A DNA stretch of 64,000 nucleotides from Clitoria ternatea (GCA_037962975.1 JAYKXN010000233.1:1-64000), one strand, 5' to 3'; positions 35,940-48,550 are shown, numbered from the stretch's first letter. Numbers and translations are program-made. The notes: a model not told the origin generated them from the sequence alone.

Positions 35940-36440
35940 TATATTCACGGGTATAAGTGGATCAGTGATAAAAACATGCGCGGTGGTATTTTTGAAATTA
36001 TAAGGTGAATGATATAATCAGAGAAAAGTATATATCCACGGTTAGAATCATAACCGTGATTGTACCCATCAATATATATTCACGGTTGAGGAGTCAACCG
36101 TGGATATATAGTACCTGAAATATATATCCATGGTTGTGTTCACAACCGTGACTATATATTCATGGTATGATCACAGTTGTATTGCCAACTGTGGATATAT
36201 ATTGATGTCTATAATCACGGTTGTATTGCCAACCGTGGATATATAGTTCAGGTTTTAGGGTTTAATCAGTGGGTACTGTATGTCCACGGTTGAATCTATA
36301 ACTGTGATTATAGAGGTAATATTTATCCACGGTTGGGGTCATAACCGTGGTGATATAGTTAACATTTATCCACAGTTTTTTGTCCAACCGTGAATATATA
36401 TGTAATATATTCACAGTTTCAAGGGGAACCGTGAATATAG
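35940..36440. repeat. CACTA subterminal palindrome array
   Basis: About ten imperfect palindromes of the form TCCACGGTT-(8-14 nt)-AACCGTGGATATATA occur at about 45-bp spacing. The spacer sequence varies while the arms are conserved or compensated. Subterminal arrays bind the TnpA-type protein in characterised CACTA elements; the same role here is inferred. Confidence 0.85.
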
Positions 36441-36464
36441 ATCCTTTCTGAAACTTTAAAAGCT

Positions 36465-37849
36465 GTGTCTTTCAGTCTTTTTTCACTTTCTCTTCTTCTT
36501 CACACTGATTGTCGTCTTCTTCCTCGTCCTCTTCTTTGCCTCGAGTTTGTTCTTTGCTCGTCGTGTTCACTTGCTTCTTCCTTCTTCCGTTCGTGTCATC
36601 TTTGTACCATTTTTCAAGTAAGTGCTCTATTACCCTTCTTCTTCATTCACTACTGGTGTACCTCATTGTTATGCTCTGTCATTGTTATGCTTTATCATTG
36701 TTATGCTCTGTCATTGTTTGTCAAACTGAATGAATGTGTTTGTCTCTCTGTGTGTGTATTATTTCATTGTTAACGAAGCTTGTAGGAAATATTCCTATTC
36801 TGTGTAGTTACTTGTCTGACCATCAATAAGTGGTTCCTATTTTTCTGACCATATATTTATGGTAGCAAGATCATACATTTTTTTGTCTTATTAGTCAGAT
36901 TGAACAACATATGCCATGTTTCTTCCTGTTGTTTACTGTGTTGTGAGGTTTTAGTTTTACTTTTGGTTAGCAAGTTGTTTTTAATAGAGTGATTTAGTGT
37001 CAGGCATGAGTGTAACTTTAATATCCGTAATTTTGAGTATTCATAAACATGCAAAATTTAAGTAATACACATAAAACAAGGTACAATGTAGAGGTGGGGC
37101 AAAATGGCTTGAAAGTGTTTGATTAGATATACCTATATCCATTAAAACCTAATGGGATGAAGAGTGTTTTGGTTCTAACCTGAATAACGAAGACTTAGGT
37201 AGAAATTTATTGCTGAATTTGAATATGACATGAAATGAGACAAAGAAAATGAACTTTTTCTCTAGGCCAACCCAAATTTATATTTTTTATGCATACTACT
37301 TTTGTTGCCCTTGAAGTAAAACCTTCTTGGTATCCTGACACTGGTGCTATAAATCACCTCACATATGATCTAAACAATTTAATGTCACATTCTGAATGAT
37401 AAGGTTCAAGTTAGATATTTTTAAATGGAAAATTTTCACTTCATCATTGTTAACCATTCCCTTGAAAACATTTTCCATTTATGAATTTTGTTCTGTTGAA
37501 GTTTAGTTTAAAATTTTGATATTTCATTATTAGATTTTTGAGTTGAGTTGTAATCAAAAGTTACATTTCACTTATATAATGTTATTGCTGTTGTTGTTGG
37601 TTGCTCGTATATAATGTTATTCCTGTCTATTGTATGTATGTGGTTTTCAATCTTGCAGACTCGTAGGCTCATACTAGTTAACTAGTATGAAAGTTGTTGT
37701 GCATATGAGTGAACCGTAGTTCCCCGTTTGAGATTCGACACAAATGGTCATTAAATTAATTAATGTCATCATTTGTGTTGAATCTTGAATTGTCTGTTTG
37801 GACAGTTTGGGATGAACAATTATTTTTTATACATCATTGTTAGTATGTA
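36465..37849 (+). other. CACTA 5' internal region, no clear gene
   Basis: A CT-rich stretch (36470-36620) and repeated TGTTATGCT words (36668-36720) precede AT-rich sequence. The open frames here are low-complexity. Some of it may be 5' UTR and intron of the transposase transcript. Confidence 0.45.
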
Positions 37850-39414
37850 TGTTAACCCGACGATAGCGTCTCAACCGTTCGTTTCCACCACCAGGTTGTT
37901 AATTGGCAAGCGCACCAATCGTTTGTAGTTTTCAAAATTTAGATATCGTTCCACTGGGATTGAAAGTCCAATAACAACAGTAATTTTCTATTCACTATGG
38001 TAAATATGAAGAAAGTTATAGACAAAAGAATGATTTATATACAATTTATACAATATTCACAGGATAACATGATTGAGTAGTTCATGAGCTAAAAAGAAAA
38101 TAAAAATCTATCTAAAAAATTGAGTTGCAATCTAGAATAGGTAAGATACTTGAGATAAACACAGATAAACAAATTATGTTGGAAATTGGATCCCTAATCT
38201 AGAATAACAATGAGGAACTCAAGACATGCATATTTAATCATCAAGTTTCATGTCATTGCAGCTTAAAATCATTATAATCGATCCCTCGTGATATAAATTC
38301 TAAGAATTCACTGTAAAGTCCAATCCCTCGTGAGCTTTCTCAGTAAAAACTTGCATTAAGACCTGGCCTTATGGCAACAATGGTTAACAATCCCTATGGA
38401 ATTGAGATACCAAGGGTATTCCAGCTTTTACTTTCGTCAAAACAAGTTTCAATACGGCATGAATAATCATTCTCCCATTTGACATTCATACTAATAAAAC
38501 AAGTTTCAATACACATGAAAATCATTCTCCCGTTTGATATTCATATTAATAAAAGGTTGAAATACTAACATGGACTTGAATCATAAACATGCAGAGGTCG
38601 AATTCACAACATTATACTCAATAGATTAGTTCACCAATTCCAACATAAACAAATTAGTTACACATGGTGAAAGTAAAAACAACACTTACAAAGTTTGACA
38701 TTACGAAAATAATGGGAACTTCACGATACAACGATCACAATACACCAAAACACACTCAAGTATCTAGAAAACTATTCTAGAACTACAACTCACAAAAGAA
38801 GTACTCAAAGTCGAGCACAAAGAGAGAAAAGAAGAGAAGTGAATGAGAATGGGAAGGGATGAGATGCCTAGAATGGTGTTGGATGGCCCTATTTATAGGG
38901 CTGAGCAAGGGTGTTGACACTACGCGTCAGTGTGACGCTACGCGTCAGCCTCCATTAAACACTTGATAATGGCCACTTCAAATTATTAAATTTGATCATG
39001 CCTGGCCACATGAACATGTTTCCACCGAGTTTTGGCCTTTCATGCTGAGTGGGGTGGCCCTTGGTGCTGAGTGGAGTGCCCATTATTGGGTCCAAGTGGA
39101 GTGGTTGGCCAAAGTGAAGGTGGAGACCACGCAGCACTGATGCTACGTGTGGCTGTGACGCGTAGCGTCCGCATCAAAAATAGCTGTTGATGCTACGCAT
39201 GGGGTGAGGCTACGTGTCAGCTCCTTCAGTGTAATTTTCTCTTGATTTCTTAACTTTTTCACTGCAAAACTAGAGAAAATTGATCAAGGGCAGATTATTT
39301 CCAACAACATCCATTTATTGAATTCAAAGCCTAATTTTCTAACAAATTAAACTAATTTTTATAATTTTTGTGAAATTTTTATTAAAAGATTTATTGTAAA
39401 TTTGAAGACTAACA
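37850..39414 (-). mobile_element. Solo LTR inserted in the CACTA element
   Basis: This 1565-bp segment starts TGTTAACCCG, ends GACTAACA and is flanked by ATGTA on both sides (37845-37849 and 39415-39419). A minus-strand TATA box (CTATAAATA) covers about 38889-38898. A region with repeated TACGCGTCAG motifs (38920-39220) lies upstream of it on that strand. No coding frame is present. The family is unassigned. Confidence 0.85.
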
Positions 39415-39416
39415 AT

Positions 39417-39600
39417 GTACAAGTTAGGAGTTATTTTAAAATTTGATAAACTTTCGGTAACTTGCATTTTGTGTTGTTCTCTGGGTGCATATTTGGTTGT
39501 GGTTGATTTGATTTGACCACTCTCATTTTGTGTACTTAGAGACCAATGTGAAATGCTGCTGAAATTTCATCAAATTTCAAAATAACTCCTAACCTGTATA
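39417..39600. repeat. Inverted repeat with ~32-bp arms
   Basis: ACAAGTTAGGAGTTATTTTA (39419-) and the reverse complement of ATAACTCCTAACCTGTATA (39582-39600) form near-perfect arms that extend through an AAATTTGAT stretch. The loop is about 120 bp. A small MITE or a folding intron segment is possible. Confidence 0.65.
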
Positions 39601-39700
39601 TTAGAATGACGTATAAAAACAATTGTCATCTTGAATGGGTATAGGACCACCACCTTGTGGAAAAAGTGAGGTTGATCATAGCACCTTGTAAACAGTTGGC

Positions 39701-41504
39701 ATGGATCAGAGTTGGATAACTGCATCACGCCTAAGTCTAGAGTACGAGGGGGGGTTGAATCATTTATAGAATTCGTAGCGAGGAATGCAGTGGAGGTGAA
39801 TGGAAAGTATTTTTGCCCTTGTGTAAAATGCTTGAACCTGCGTCGGGTAGACTTAGAAGAGGTGTGAGAGCATCTACTGTGTGACGGTTTTCTGCGTAGT
39901 TATACGCGTTGGATATGGCATGGTGAAGATGTGGTGGTGCCAAGTAACAGCTCTCAAACTGAAAATCGAAGCTCGATGCATGACACCGATGTCGACATGG
40001 ATGACCGACTCGAGGATATGATCCGTGATGTGGGGGTAGAAGGTTTTAAGAAAGCTCATGTATATACGACTCTGTGTGAGCACTCTGAGCAGCCGTTGTA
40101 TCCAAACTGCGTCAATTTCACGAGGTTATCAGTAGTTTTGCGATTGTTTAATTTGAAGGCCATAAACGGGTGGACGGATAAAAGTTTCACTGACTCACTG
40201 AAGTTGTTGAAAGAAATGCTCCCAGCTGGAAACACCTTGCCGAATCGTAACTATGAGGCCAAAAAGGTGTTGTGTCCTATGGGTTTAGAGTATGAGAAAA
40301 TACATGCATGCCCAAATGATTGTGTATTATTCCGGGGTGAGTTAGAAATGCTGCATCGATGTCCTAGGTGTGGGGTGTCACGGTATAAGAAGAAAGAGGC
40401 AGATTCTGATGAGGTATGCACTAAAAGGTCCCCTGCAAAGGTGTTGTGGTATATGCCTATAGTTCCAAGACTAAAGCGTCTGTTTGCCAATGCAGATGAT
40501 GCAAAACTTATGAGATGGCATGCTGGGTTGTTGATGGACTACTTAGGCATCCGGCCGATGGATCGCAATGGAAGAAAATGGATACGATTTTTCCAGAATT
40601 TGCCCATGAACCAAGAAATGTTAGGCTTGCACTAGCCACAGATGGCATGAACCCGTTTGGGAACCTGAGCACAAACCATAGTTCATGGCCTATTTTGTTG
40701 TTTGTTTACAACTTACCGCCATGGTTGTGCATGAAGCGGAAATATGTCATGTTATCAATGATGATTTCTGGTCCACGACAACCGGGCAATGACATTGATG
40801 TATATTTAACTCCATTGGTTAAAGACCTCAAAAGGTTGTGGGAAGACGGGGTTGATGTGTTTAACGGGTTTACCGAGCAGTCATTCAAATTGCGTGCCAT
40901 GCTCTGTTGCACGATCAATGACTTTTTAGCGTATGGTAACTTATCCGGGTACAACGTGAAGGGTCATAAAGCTTGTCCAGTATGTGAGGAGGGGACTAGT
41001 TTTGTGCGGTTGCACCATGGTAGGAAAAGTGTTTATCTTCGACATCGAAGGTTTCTTAAAGCGAATCATCCGTTTCGAAGGTTGAAGAAGTCGTTTAACG
41101 GTGCCCAAGACTTTGAAATGGCTCCTCCGCCACTATCTGGTCGCCAGACATATGAAAAGGTGAAAGACGTCAACGTGCAGTTTGGTAAGTGTGAAAAATA
41201 GCACCCGACACAAAACAACTGGAAGAAAAAGTCAGTGTTTTTGACCTGCCATATTGGAGAGAGCTTGATGTAAGACACTGCATTGATGTAATGCATGTGG
41301 AGAAAAACGTGTGTGAAAGTTTGGATGGTACACTCTTAAACATACCCGGGAAGACTAAGGATGGCCTAAACTCGCGTATGGATTTGGAGTTGATGGGTAT
41401 ACGTCAGGATTTTCATCCACAATCAAAGGGCAAAAGAACATATTTGCCCCCAGTATGTCATACATTGTCCAGAAAAGAAAAGCAAAGTCTGTGTGAATTG
41501 TTAC
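39701..41504 (+). pseudogene. En/Spm tnp2-type transposase, broken and truncated
   Basis: An N-terminal transposase-associated domain starts at ATG 39701 (MDQSWITASR), with FCPCVKC and WIWHGED landmarks. The tnp2 core follows, with NYEAKKVLCPMGLEYEKIHA, a CPNDC/CPRCG zinc-like pair, WHA, DGMNPFG and SWPILLFVYNLPPWLC. Further on are CPVCEEGT, the histidine-rich RHRRFL stretch and DVMHVEKNVCESL with GTLLNIPGKTKDG. Defects are a frameshift in a G-run (39748-39754), TGA at 39865, a frame change between 40515 and 40635, TAG at 41199 and a T-run frameshift near 41240. The gene stops at 41504, where the gypsy LTR begins. It would have cut and pasted the CACTA element; it is dead now. Confidence 0.9.
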
Positions 41505-42308
41505 TGATCCGGTCTAGATACCGGCCCCCATACTTGTGACGTCAGACTGACCTCATTTAAGGATAACCGGTGTCCTGGTTCAATGTTGCCACACCGGATA
41601 TCCGTTGTCTGGCCGTCCGCCCTCACTCCACGGCAACATCATTCATTTTCTCCATAGCGGTTCTATGTTCATCTTTACAGGGTGTTTATATAATTGTTGG
41701 CTTTTCAGTCACAGTGAGAGAAGAGTCCCTGATAACTTATCAACGAAGACACTGTTTGTAGCAAAATACGTCACATCAATGGTTTCAGAAAGTAAGTGGG
41801 TGTGTCAGCAGATTATGCGGAAAAGGTGATTATCCTCTCCTCTCTCTAGAGGATTGTACTCTGATAATTGACCTACCCTCCTGACACATTCTGAAAGTCG
41901 AGCCACTTTGATTGACACAATATACACGCAATCAGAGCTAAGGGACCCACCTGCATCCAACGACTCATTTCTCTTACGTTCAACTATAAGAAGCCCATAT
42001 CAACACACATGCATGGTATCGTTGTTCTATCTCACACTTTACTGTTACTACGCTTGAGTATTCATTGAGTTCATACACTCTTCTAACTTGAGCGTCAGAG
42101 AATCTTCGCAGGTGGCACCACCTTTCGCCCCTCTACAACGTGAAACGTTGGTGTGAAGGATCTCCAGGACAACAAGACCGGCCTCTCCCACTGAGAGACC
42201 GGATTAATACATCGGTTACTCACAGTTCCGGTGTGCAAACCCTAAAAACACCTGCATTCTTGTGGCTGGTCCCACACCGGATCCTAGACCCTGGTCCAGA
42301 CCAGTTCA
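41505..42308 (+). repeat. 5' LTR of the Tat-type element
   Basis: An 804-bp segment with TG...CA ends. It starts TGATCCGGTCTAGATACCGG, like the minus-strand start of the 11-17 kb LTRs. A TATA-like CTATAAGAAG is near 41982, and TTGAGCGTCAGAGAATCTTC near 42090 is the family's conserved R/U5 stretch. Unlike the non-autonomous LTRs it lacks the 18-bp minisatellite. Confidence 0.88.
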
Positions 42309-42326
42309 TTGGCACGCCCGGTGGGA
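42309..42326 (+). other. Primer-binding site of the Tat-type element
   Basis: TTGGCACGCCCGGTGGGA directly follows the 5' LTR, with one base difference from the PBS of the 11-17 kb element. The primer tRNA was not identified. Confidence 0.8.
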
Positions 42327-42370
42327 CACGATAGAGTTATTCCCATTTTCGCAGAAGTTAGGTCGTTACA

Positions 42371-45300
42371 ATGGAAGGTGATGGGAGAGATTTCGTGGAA
42401 GGTCACGTGGAGGATGTGACCCATCAACAGGCTGGGAGAAGACTCGTCTTCGAATCCCCTGTAACTCAAACCCGGAGGATGGTGCAAGTGCAGACGCCTA
42501 ACCCTCACGATGAGGTTATCAGGCAACTGAAGGAGGAGCTGATGGAGTTGAGGCGAGAGAGAGGAGGAGCTGGGGACAGAGTAGTGTCTCATGCAGAGGA
42601 CGCTCACCATGCATCAGCGAGGGATAGATCTACCACCCTCCAGTATTCGAAGATCCCCACATATGAAGAGAGGGAGCAAACACAGGACTCTGGTGATAGA
42701 GTCAGTGCTAGGAGAAGGGAGCAGGCGGTGGTAACTTCAGGGACATACAAGCTCAATGTTCCTTTCTCAAGAAGGTTGATGAGTATTGTCATTCCAAAAC
42801 ATTTGCAAACAACTCAGCCATTGTCGATTGGGAAGTATAATGGAGAGACTGACCCCACTAAGCATTTGGATGCTTACGTTTATGAAGCTATGTATCTGGG
42901 AGCAGATGAAGATGTCATGTGCAGAATGTTCCCAAGGACGCTGACGGAGGAAGCTCTCGGCTGGTTTAAAAGTTTGCCCTCAGGATCTATAGACTCTTGG
43001 GAGGAAATGGCTGCTGCATTCGAAAGCCATTTCGTCATCTCCAGGGATATCCCAAGAACTTCTCACACCCTGGCCCAGATAAGGCAGGGAGAAACTGAGA
43101 CTCTTAAGGAGTTCCTGAAAAGGTTTTACAAGGAGGCTGCGTTGGTCCCTAACCTCACGGAGGCCATACAACTCCATATTGTAGTGGAAGCTCTTCAGCC
43201 AGGTTCAGCCTTTGCCCTATCTTTGGCAAAAAGCCCACCTACAACCTTCGAGGAGTTTCGAAGGAAAGCTTCCAAATATGTGGGCATAGAGATGCATCTA
43301 GAGGCAACTGCAACAAGAGTAAAGCCTTCTGCATCCGCTCAGCAGCCACGGAGAGAAAAGGAGAGAGTGAGGCCTGAGAAGCATGCCTTTAGAGAAGACT
43401 TTGTGAACGCTCGTCAGCATCCACGAGATAGGCGCGTATCATCGTTCGATCACTATGCTCCGTTGAACACCAGGCACTCACAAATCATGAGGGAGGTTGG
43501 TTGGCCAACTCTCAACGTCTTTGGTATAAGGAAGCCAGCCCCAGCCAAGAGGGGTGGTAACCCACGTAAATACTGCACTTTCCATGAGCAGACAGGGCAC
43601 AACACTGATGAGTGTAAGGCGTTAAAGAATACGGTGGAAACTCTCATTCGGGAAGGAAAGCTGAAGCAGTATTTGTTTAAGGAGAAATCTATGGATGAGC
43701 CTCACAGGATGGAGAAAAGGAATAGAGATCCTGATGATGAAGATGATAATACACGCAACCCAGCAAGGAAGTTCACTGCGGCTGAGAAGCAGAAAGGGGT
43801 AGTGATTGCTGAAGGTGCCCAACAAAGTAACATGCCCCAGCAGCAGAGGCAGGGCAGACGAGAAGTGATTGAGATGATAGCTGGAGGATTTACGGGAGGA
43901 GGAACATCAATCACAGCACGAAAGAACCACCATAGGATGATTCTGTCAGTCCAGGGTAAACCGAGGGAAAACCGCCCTTTCAGGGACGGAGTGACAGCCC
44001 CGACGGTGTCATTTACAGATGATGACTTCGGCCCAACAATTCCAGGAGGTGATGATGCAGTAGTGATTGTGGCCGTCATAGCCAATAAGGACGTCAAGAG
44101 GATCCTCGTCGATCAGGGAAGTTCTTGTGATGTTATCTTTTATAATTGTTTCAAACGAATGGGTTTCAGTGATGCAGATTTACAACCATACACACAAGAA
44201 CTCACAGCGTTTAACGGAGCCAAGCAACCCACTAAGGGATACCTCGACACTTTGATTTCTTTTAAAGGGGAGCCCGGTGCAAGAACGGTCAAGTCAAGAA
44301 TTCTGGTGATTGATGTGGAATCCCCGTACAACGGTATCATAGGCCGTCCAACACTGAACGCTATGGAAGCAATTGTATCCACCCCTCATCTCTTAATCAA
44401 ATTTATCGACAAGGACAACGGTGTGTCCTCACTCCGCGGAGATCAGGAGATGGCTCGATATTGTTATAATCTGAGCCTCAACATGGTTAAGTTGGATGTA
44501 TTCAACAAGAAGAGGAAGTTGAACGACGGAGGAACAGCGGCAGGGTCTGTCAGTCTTATTGACCTAGACCCCAGAGCGGAATTGAAGATTGATCCACTCA
44601 ATCCATCTAAGCCCACACCAGATGGTGACTCCAGGGATGTCGTATTGGGAGATTCCCCAGAGAAGGTCACGCATATCAACGATAAGCTGGAGTCTGCTAT
44701 GGAGCAACGCTTATTAGCCCTTTTGCAGGAATTCAAAGACCTTTTCGCATGGACAGCAGCAGACATGCCGGGGATGGATCCTGAGTTCTGTTGTCACAAA
44801 CTTGCAGTGTATCCTGAAACCAGACCGGTGGCCCAGAAGAAGAGGAGGTTAGGACCGGAGAAGCAGAGGGCAGCTTGTGAGCAAACAGAGGAGTTGTTGA
44901 AAGCAGGTTTTATAAGGGAAATACGCTATTCATCTTGGCTTTCTAATGTGGTCATGGTGCAGAAGGCCAACGGTAAATGGAGAATGTGTACAGATTATGT
45001 GGATCTTAACCGTTGCTGCCCTAAAGATCCATATCCCCTACCCAACATCAATCGCATGGTGGATGATTCATCTGGTTACTAATATCTCAATTTCATGGAT
45101 GCCTACTCGGGGTACAACCAGATTCCGATGTGGGAGGGAGACCAGGAGAAAACTGCCTTTATCAATGACCGCGGTGTTTTCTGCTACACCGTCATGCCTT
45201 TTAGACTGAAGAACGCCGACGCTACCTATCAGCGCATGATTAACAAAGTCTTTGAAGAGATGCATACAAAGCTGGTCGAAGTTTATATTGATGATATCAT

Positions 45301-47833
45301 AGCCAAAACGCCCGCTGGAGGAGACCACATTGAAGATCTACGCCAAGTTTTCACTAGGCTTCGGCAATACAACATGAGGTTAAATCCTTTAAAGTGCACC
45401 TTCGCCGTTCCAGCAGGAAAATTCTTGGGATTCATGTTGACTCAACGAGGCATTGAGGCTATCCCCGGGAAATGTCAAGCAATCCTGGACATGCAGAGTC
45501 CCAAATGTTTGAGGGAGGTCCAGTCATTGAATGGGAAAGTGGCCGCTTTAGCTCGTTTCATGCCTAAGATGGCGCACAGGTCCCTCCCCTTGTATAAGGC
45601 GTTGAAGAAACACAAGAGTTTTGAATGGGGAGAGGAACAAGAGCAAGCCTTCCAGCAGCTCAAGGCCGTTCTCTCGAGTCCACCAATTCTGGTTAAGCCT
45701 GACCCGGGCAAAACGTTAATCTTATACTTGGCAATATCCGACGAAGCTCTAGGTGTAGCCCTGGTGAAAGAAACCCCTGAAGGGCAGAGACCGGTGTATT
45801 TTACTAGTAAAACGTTTCAGGGGGCGGAAGGAAGGTATCAGAAGATTGAGAAAGCCGCCCTGGTAGTTGTATGGGCGTCACGACGGCTGAGGCCTTATTT
45901 CCATGCGCACCCAGTATTGGTAAGAACGGATTTGCCACTCCGTTCAGTACTCAGCAAGCCAGACCTCGCCGGAAGAATGATAAAGTGGTCTATCGAGCTG
46001 TCAGAATTTGAAATTTCATATGAGCCTCGAGGAGCCATCAAAGTGCAAGTGTTGGCCGATTTTGTAGTAGAAATGACGGGGGCGGACCCGACCACCCCTC
46101 GAGCGCATTGGACCATCTACGTCGATGGCTCGTCGAACAGCAAAGGTTGTGGAGCAGGTGTGGTGGTAGAAAGTGATGACGGTGTGCACTTAGAAATTTC
46201 CCTCCGATTCAATTTCAAGACCTCCAACAATCAAGCTGAATACAAAGCATGCTTGGCCGGCCTCCGTGCGGCGATTGACATCGGAGCATCAGCAGTTACA
46301 CTCTGCAGTGATTCCCAGCTGGTGATTTCGCAAATCCAGGGGGAGTACCAGGCGAAGGAACCACAACTTCAATTGTACTTGAATTGTGTTAATGAGCTGA
46401 AGGGAAGATTTGAAGTTTTAGAGTTCAAGCATGTGCCCAGAGAAGAAAATACCAGAGCGGACATCTTGTCAAGATTGGCAAGTACAAAGCAGCCTGGTAG
46501 CACAACAACGGTGGTTCAAAGCACTTTGACATCACCCAGTATACCTCTGTATCCTTCTTTGAATGCTGTCATGGTGAGCTATCCATATGAGGATTCTTGG
46601 GTCATTCCCTATATCCGTTATCTGGCTGATGGTCAACTTCCCACTGACGAGAAGGAAAGGAGACGAGTAAAGAGGGAGCTGCCATATTTTACTATGGTCG
46701 ATGGTGTTCTCTACAGAAGGGGGTTCTCTGTCCCATATCTTTCATGTTTAAGAGAAGATGAAGTTCAAGCGGTCTTAACTGAGGTACACAAGGGGCAATG
46801 TGGGCACCACGCTGGAGGCCGAAGCCTAATGAGAAAAGTCCTCAGGGCTGGATATTGGTGGCCCACTGTGAAGCAGGATTCCGCAGACTTTGTGAGGAAG
46901 TGCGACGCTTGCCAAAAATTCTCCAATCTCCATCATACACCGGCCCAAGAGTTATCTTCATCTGCCGTGCCTTGGCCGTTCTACCAATGGGGCCTTGATA
47001 TTTTGGGTCCGTTTCCCACTGCGCCAGGAGGAATCAAATACTTGATCGTGGGAGTAGACTATTTCACCAAATGGATCGAAGCAGAACCTGTAGTGCATAT
47101 CACTTCTGCACGTACAAGACGTTTCATGTACGAAAATATCATTGCTCGGTTCGGGGTGCCAGGGCGGATTGTGACTGACAACGGCACCCAGTTTACAGAC
47201 AAGAAGTTCACAGATTTACTTGAAGGACTGGGGATAATCCAGATATTTTCATCTGTTGAACATCCCCAAACCAATGGGCAAGCAGAGGTAGCTAACCGAG
47301 AGGTGCTAAAGGGGTTAAAGAAGCGTCTGGGAGAAGCGAAGGGAGGATGGACTGACCAGTTTTGTCATGTTCTATGGGCATACCGCACTACGCCTCATTC
47401 TTCAACTAACGAATCCCCATACCGGTTGGTGTACGGGGTTGAGGCGATGATCCCAGTTGAGTTACAAACAAGATCGGCTCGTGTGGAGTATTTTTCAGTA
47501 GAAGATAACAACGCCAACTTAGCATCAGAGCTGGACATCCTCCAAGAGTTAAGGGAAAAGGCTTTCGTCAGAGATCAGGCAATAAAAGCAAAGGCTGCAC
47601 TCCGGTATAATAAACGTGTCCAGTACAGAGCTTTTAACACCGGAGACCTCGTTCTGAGAAAGGCCAGTGTGGGGAATAAGTTCGCTCACCAAGGAAAGCT
47701 AGCACCGACGTGGGAAGGACCTTATAGAGTTTCAGAGGTGACTGGAAAGGGATCATACCGGTTGGAAGAACTTGATGGAACCCCAATCCGCAACAAATGG
47801 AACACTCAGAATTTACGAGTGTATTACAGCTAG
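42371..47833 (+). pseudogene. Ty3/gypsy gag-pol polyprotein (Tat lineage), one internal stop
   Basis: A single frame of 1821 codons from ATG 42371 has one TAA at 45080-45082 (codon 904) inside the RT domain, between VDDSSGY and YLNFMDAYSGYNQI. Approximate residue positions: gag core 190-320 (SHTLAQIRQGETETLKEFLK); a C/H-rich knuckle near 401 (CTFHEQTGHNTDEC); protease near 578, with LVDQGSS as an unusual active-site triplet; RT 860-1060 with catalytic YIDDII near 972; RNase H near 1115; a second RNase H near 1247 (IYVDGSSNSKGCGAG); integrase with HHCC from 1473 and DDE residues in GLDILGPF, VTDNGTQF and NGQAEVANRE (about 1541-1637). No chromodomain is seen. Apart from the stop it looks recently active. 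Confidence 0.93.
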
Positions 47834-48141
47834 TTGGTAAGACGGCGTGTACTCTTTTTCCTTACTTGAGTTTTTTCCCATTGGGTTTTCTCAAGAAGGT
47901 TTTAACGAGGCATGGCCCCAACGATGCTCTTTGTGTAATCTATTTTCAATTTTAATAAGAATACACTTTCACCGCCCTATCATTCTCACTTTTCTTATGT
48001 GTTATGATTTAAAGCCGTAGTTTAATACGCATACACCTCAGGACGGATGAACGCAACTACCTATTCTGTAGTTGATGAGATAATTCCTCGAAGAACGAAG
48101 GAAGACCCCTCAAGACGGACGGTGTAATTCCTTGAGGTGGA

Positions 48142-48550
48142 ATGGGTTGTAGGGCTGGTCCTTTCTCAAGGCCACAAACCGAACCCCATTCGAAGACTAC
48201 ATGGGTTGTAGGGCTGGTCCTTTCTTAAGGCCACAAACCGAACCCCATTCGAAGACTACATGGGTTGTAGGGCTGGTCCTTTCTCAAGGCCACAAACCGA
48301 ACCCCATTCGATGACTACATGGGTTGTAGGGCTGGTCCTTTCTCAAGGCCACAAACCGAACCCCATTCGAAGACTACATGGGTTGTAGGGCTGGTCCTTT
48401 CTCAAGGCCACAAACCGAACCCCATTCGAAGACTACATGGGTTGTAGGGCTGGTCCTTTCTCAAGGCCACAAACCGAACCCCATTCGAAGACTACATGGG
48501 TTGTAGGGCTGGTCCTTTTTCAAGGCCACAAACCGAACCCCATGCGAAGG
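48142..48550. repeat. 59-bp tandem array (about 7 units)
   Basis: Units contain GACTACATGGGTTGTAGGGC and CAAGGCCACAAACCGAACCC with very few differences. It is the same repeat as at 14660-14950, in opposite orientation. It lies between pol and the antisense gene, in the 3' untranslated part. Confidence 0.92.

Larger units (their letters stand above)
35908..41504 (+). mobile_element. Left part of a CACTA (En/Spm) transposon, nested and truncated
   Basis: It begins with CACTAGTGCAAAAATTGG, preceded by AAT as a possible 3-bp target site. It continues with a palindromic subterminal array (35940-36440), a CT-rich leader-like region (36465-36620) and a tnp2-type transposase pseudogene (39701-41504). 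A solo LTR (37850-39414) sits between them. The tnp2 frame is cut at 41504 by the gypsy element. The rest of tnp2 and the right terminus were not found in the window, consistent with a later deletion that also removed the gypsy 3' LTR. Confidence 0.85.

Noticed and set aside
36465..36773. Ser/Leu/Cys-rich ORF in the CACTA 5' region
   Set aside because: CT-rich leader-like sequence gives biased composition. There is no domain, and two overlapping frames are equally open.
42284..47274. Minus-strand ORFs across gag-pol (for example 43702-44097 and 44464-44766)
   Set aside because: They are shadows of the plus-strand polyprotein with no recognisable domains.
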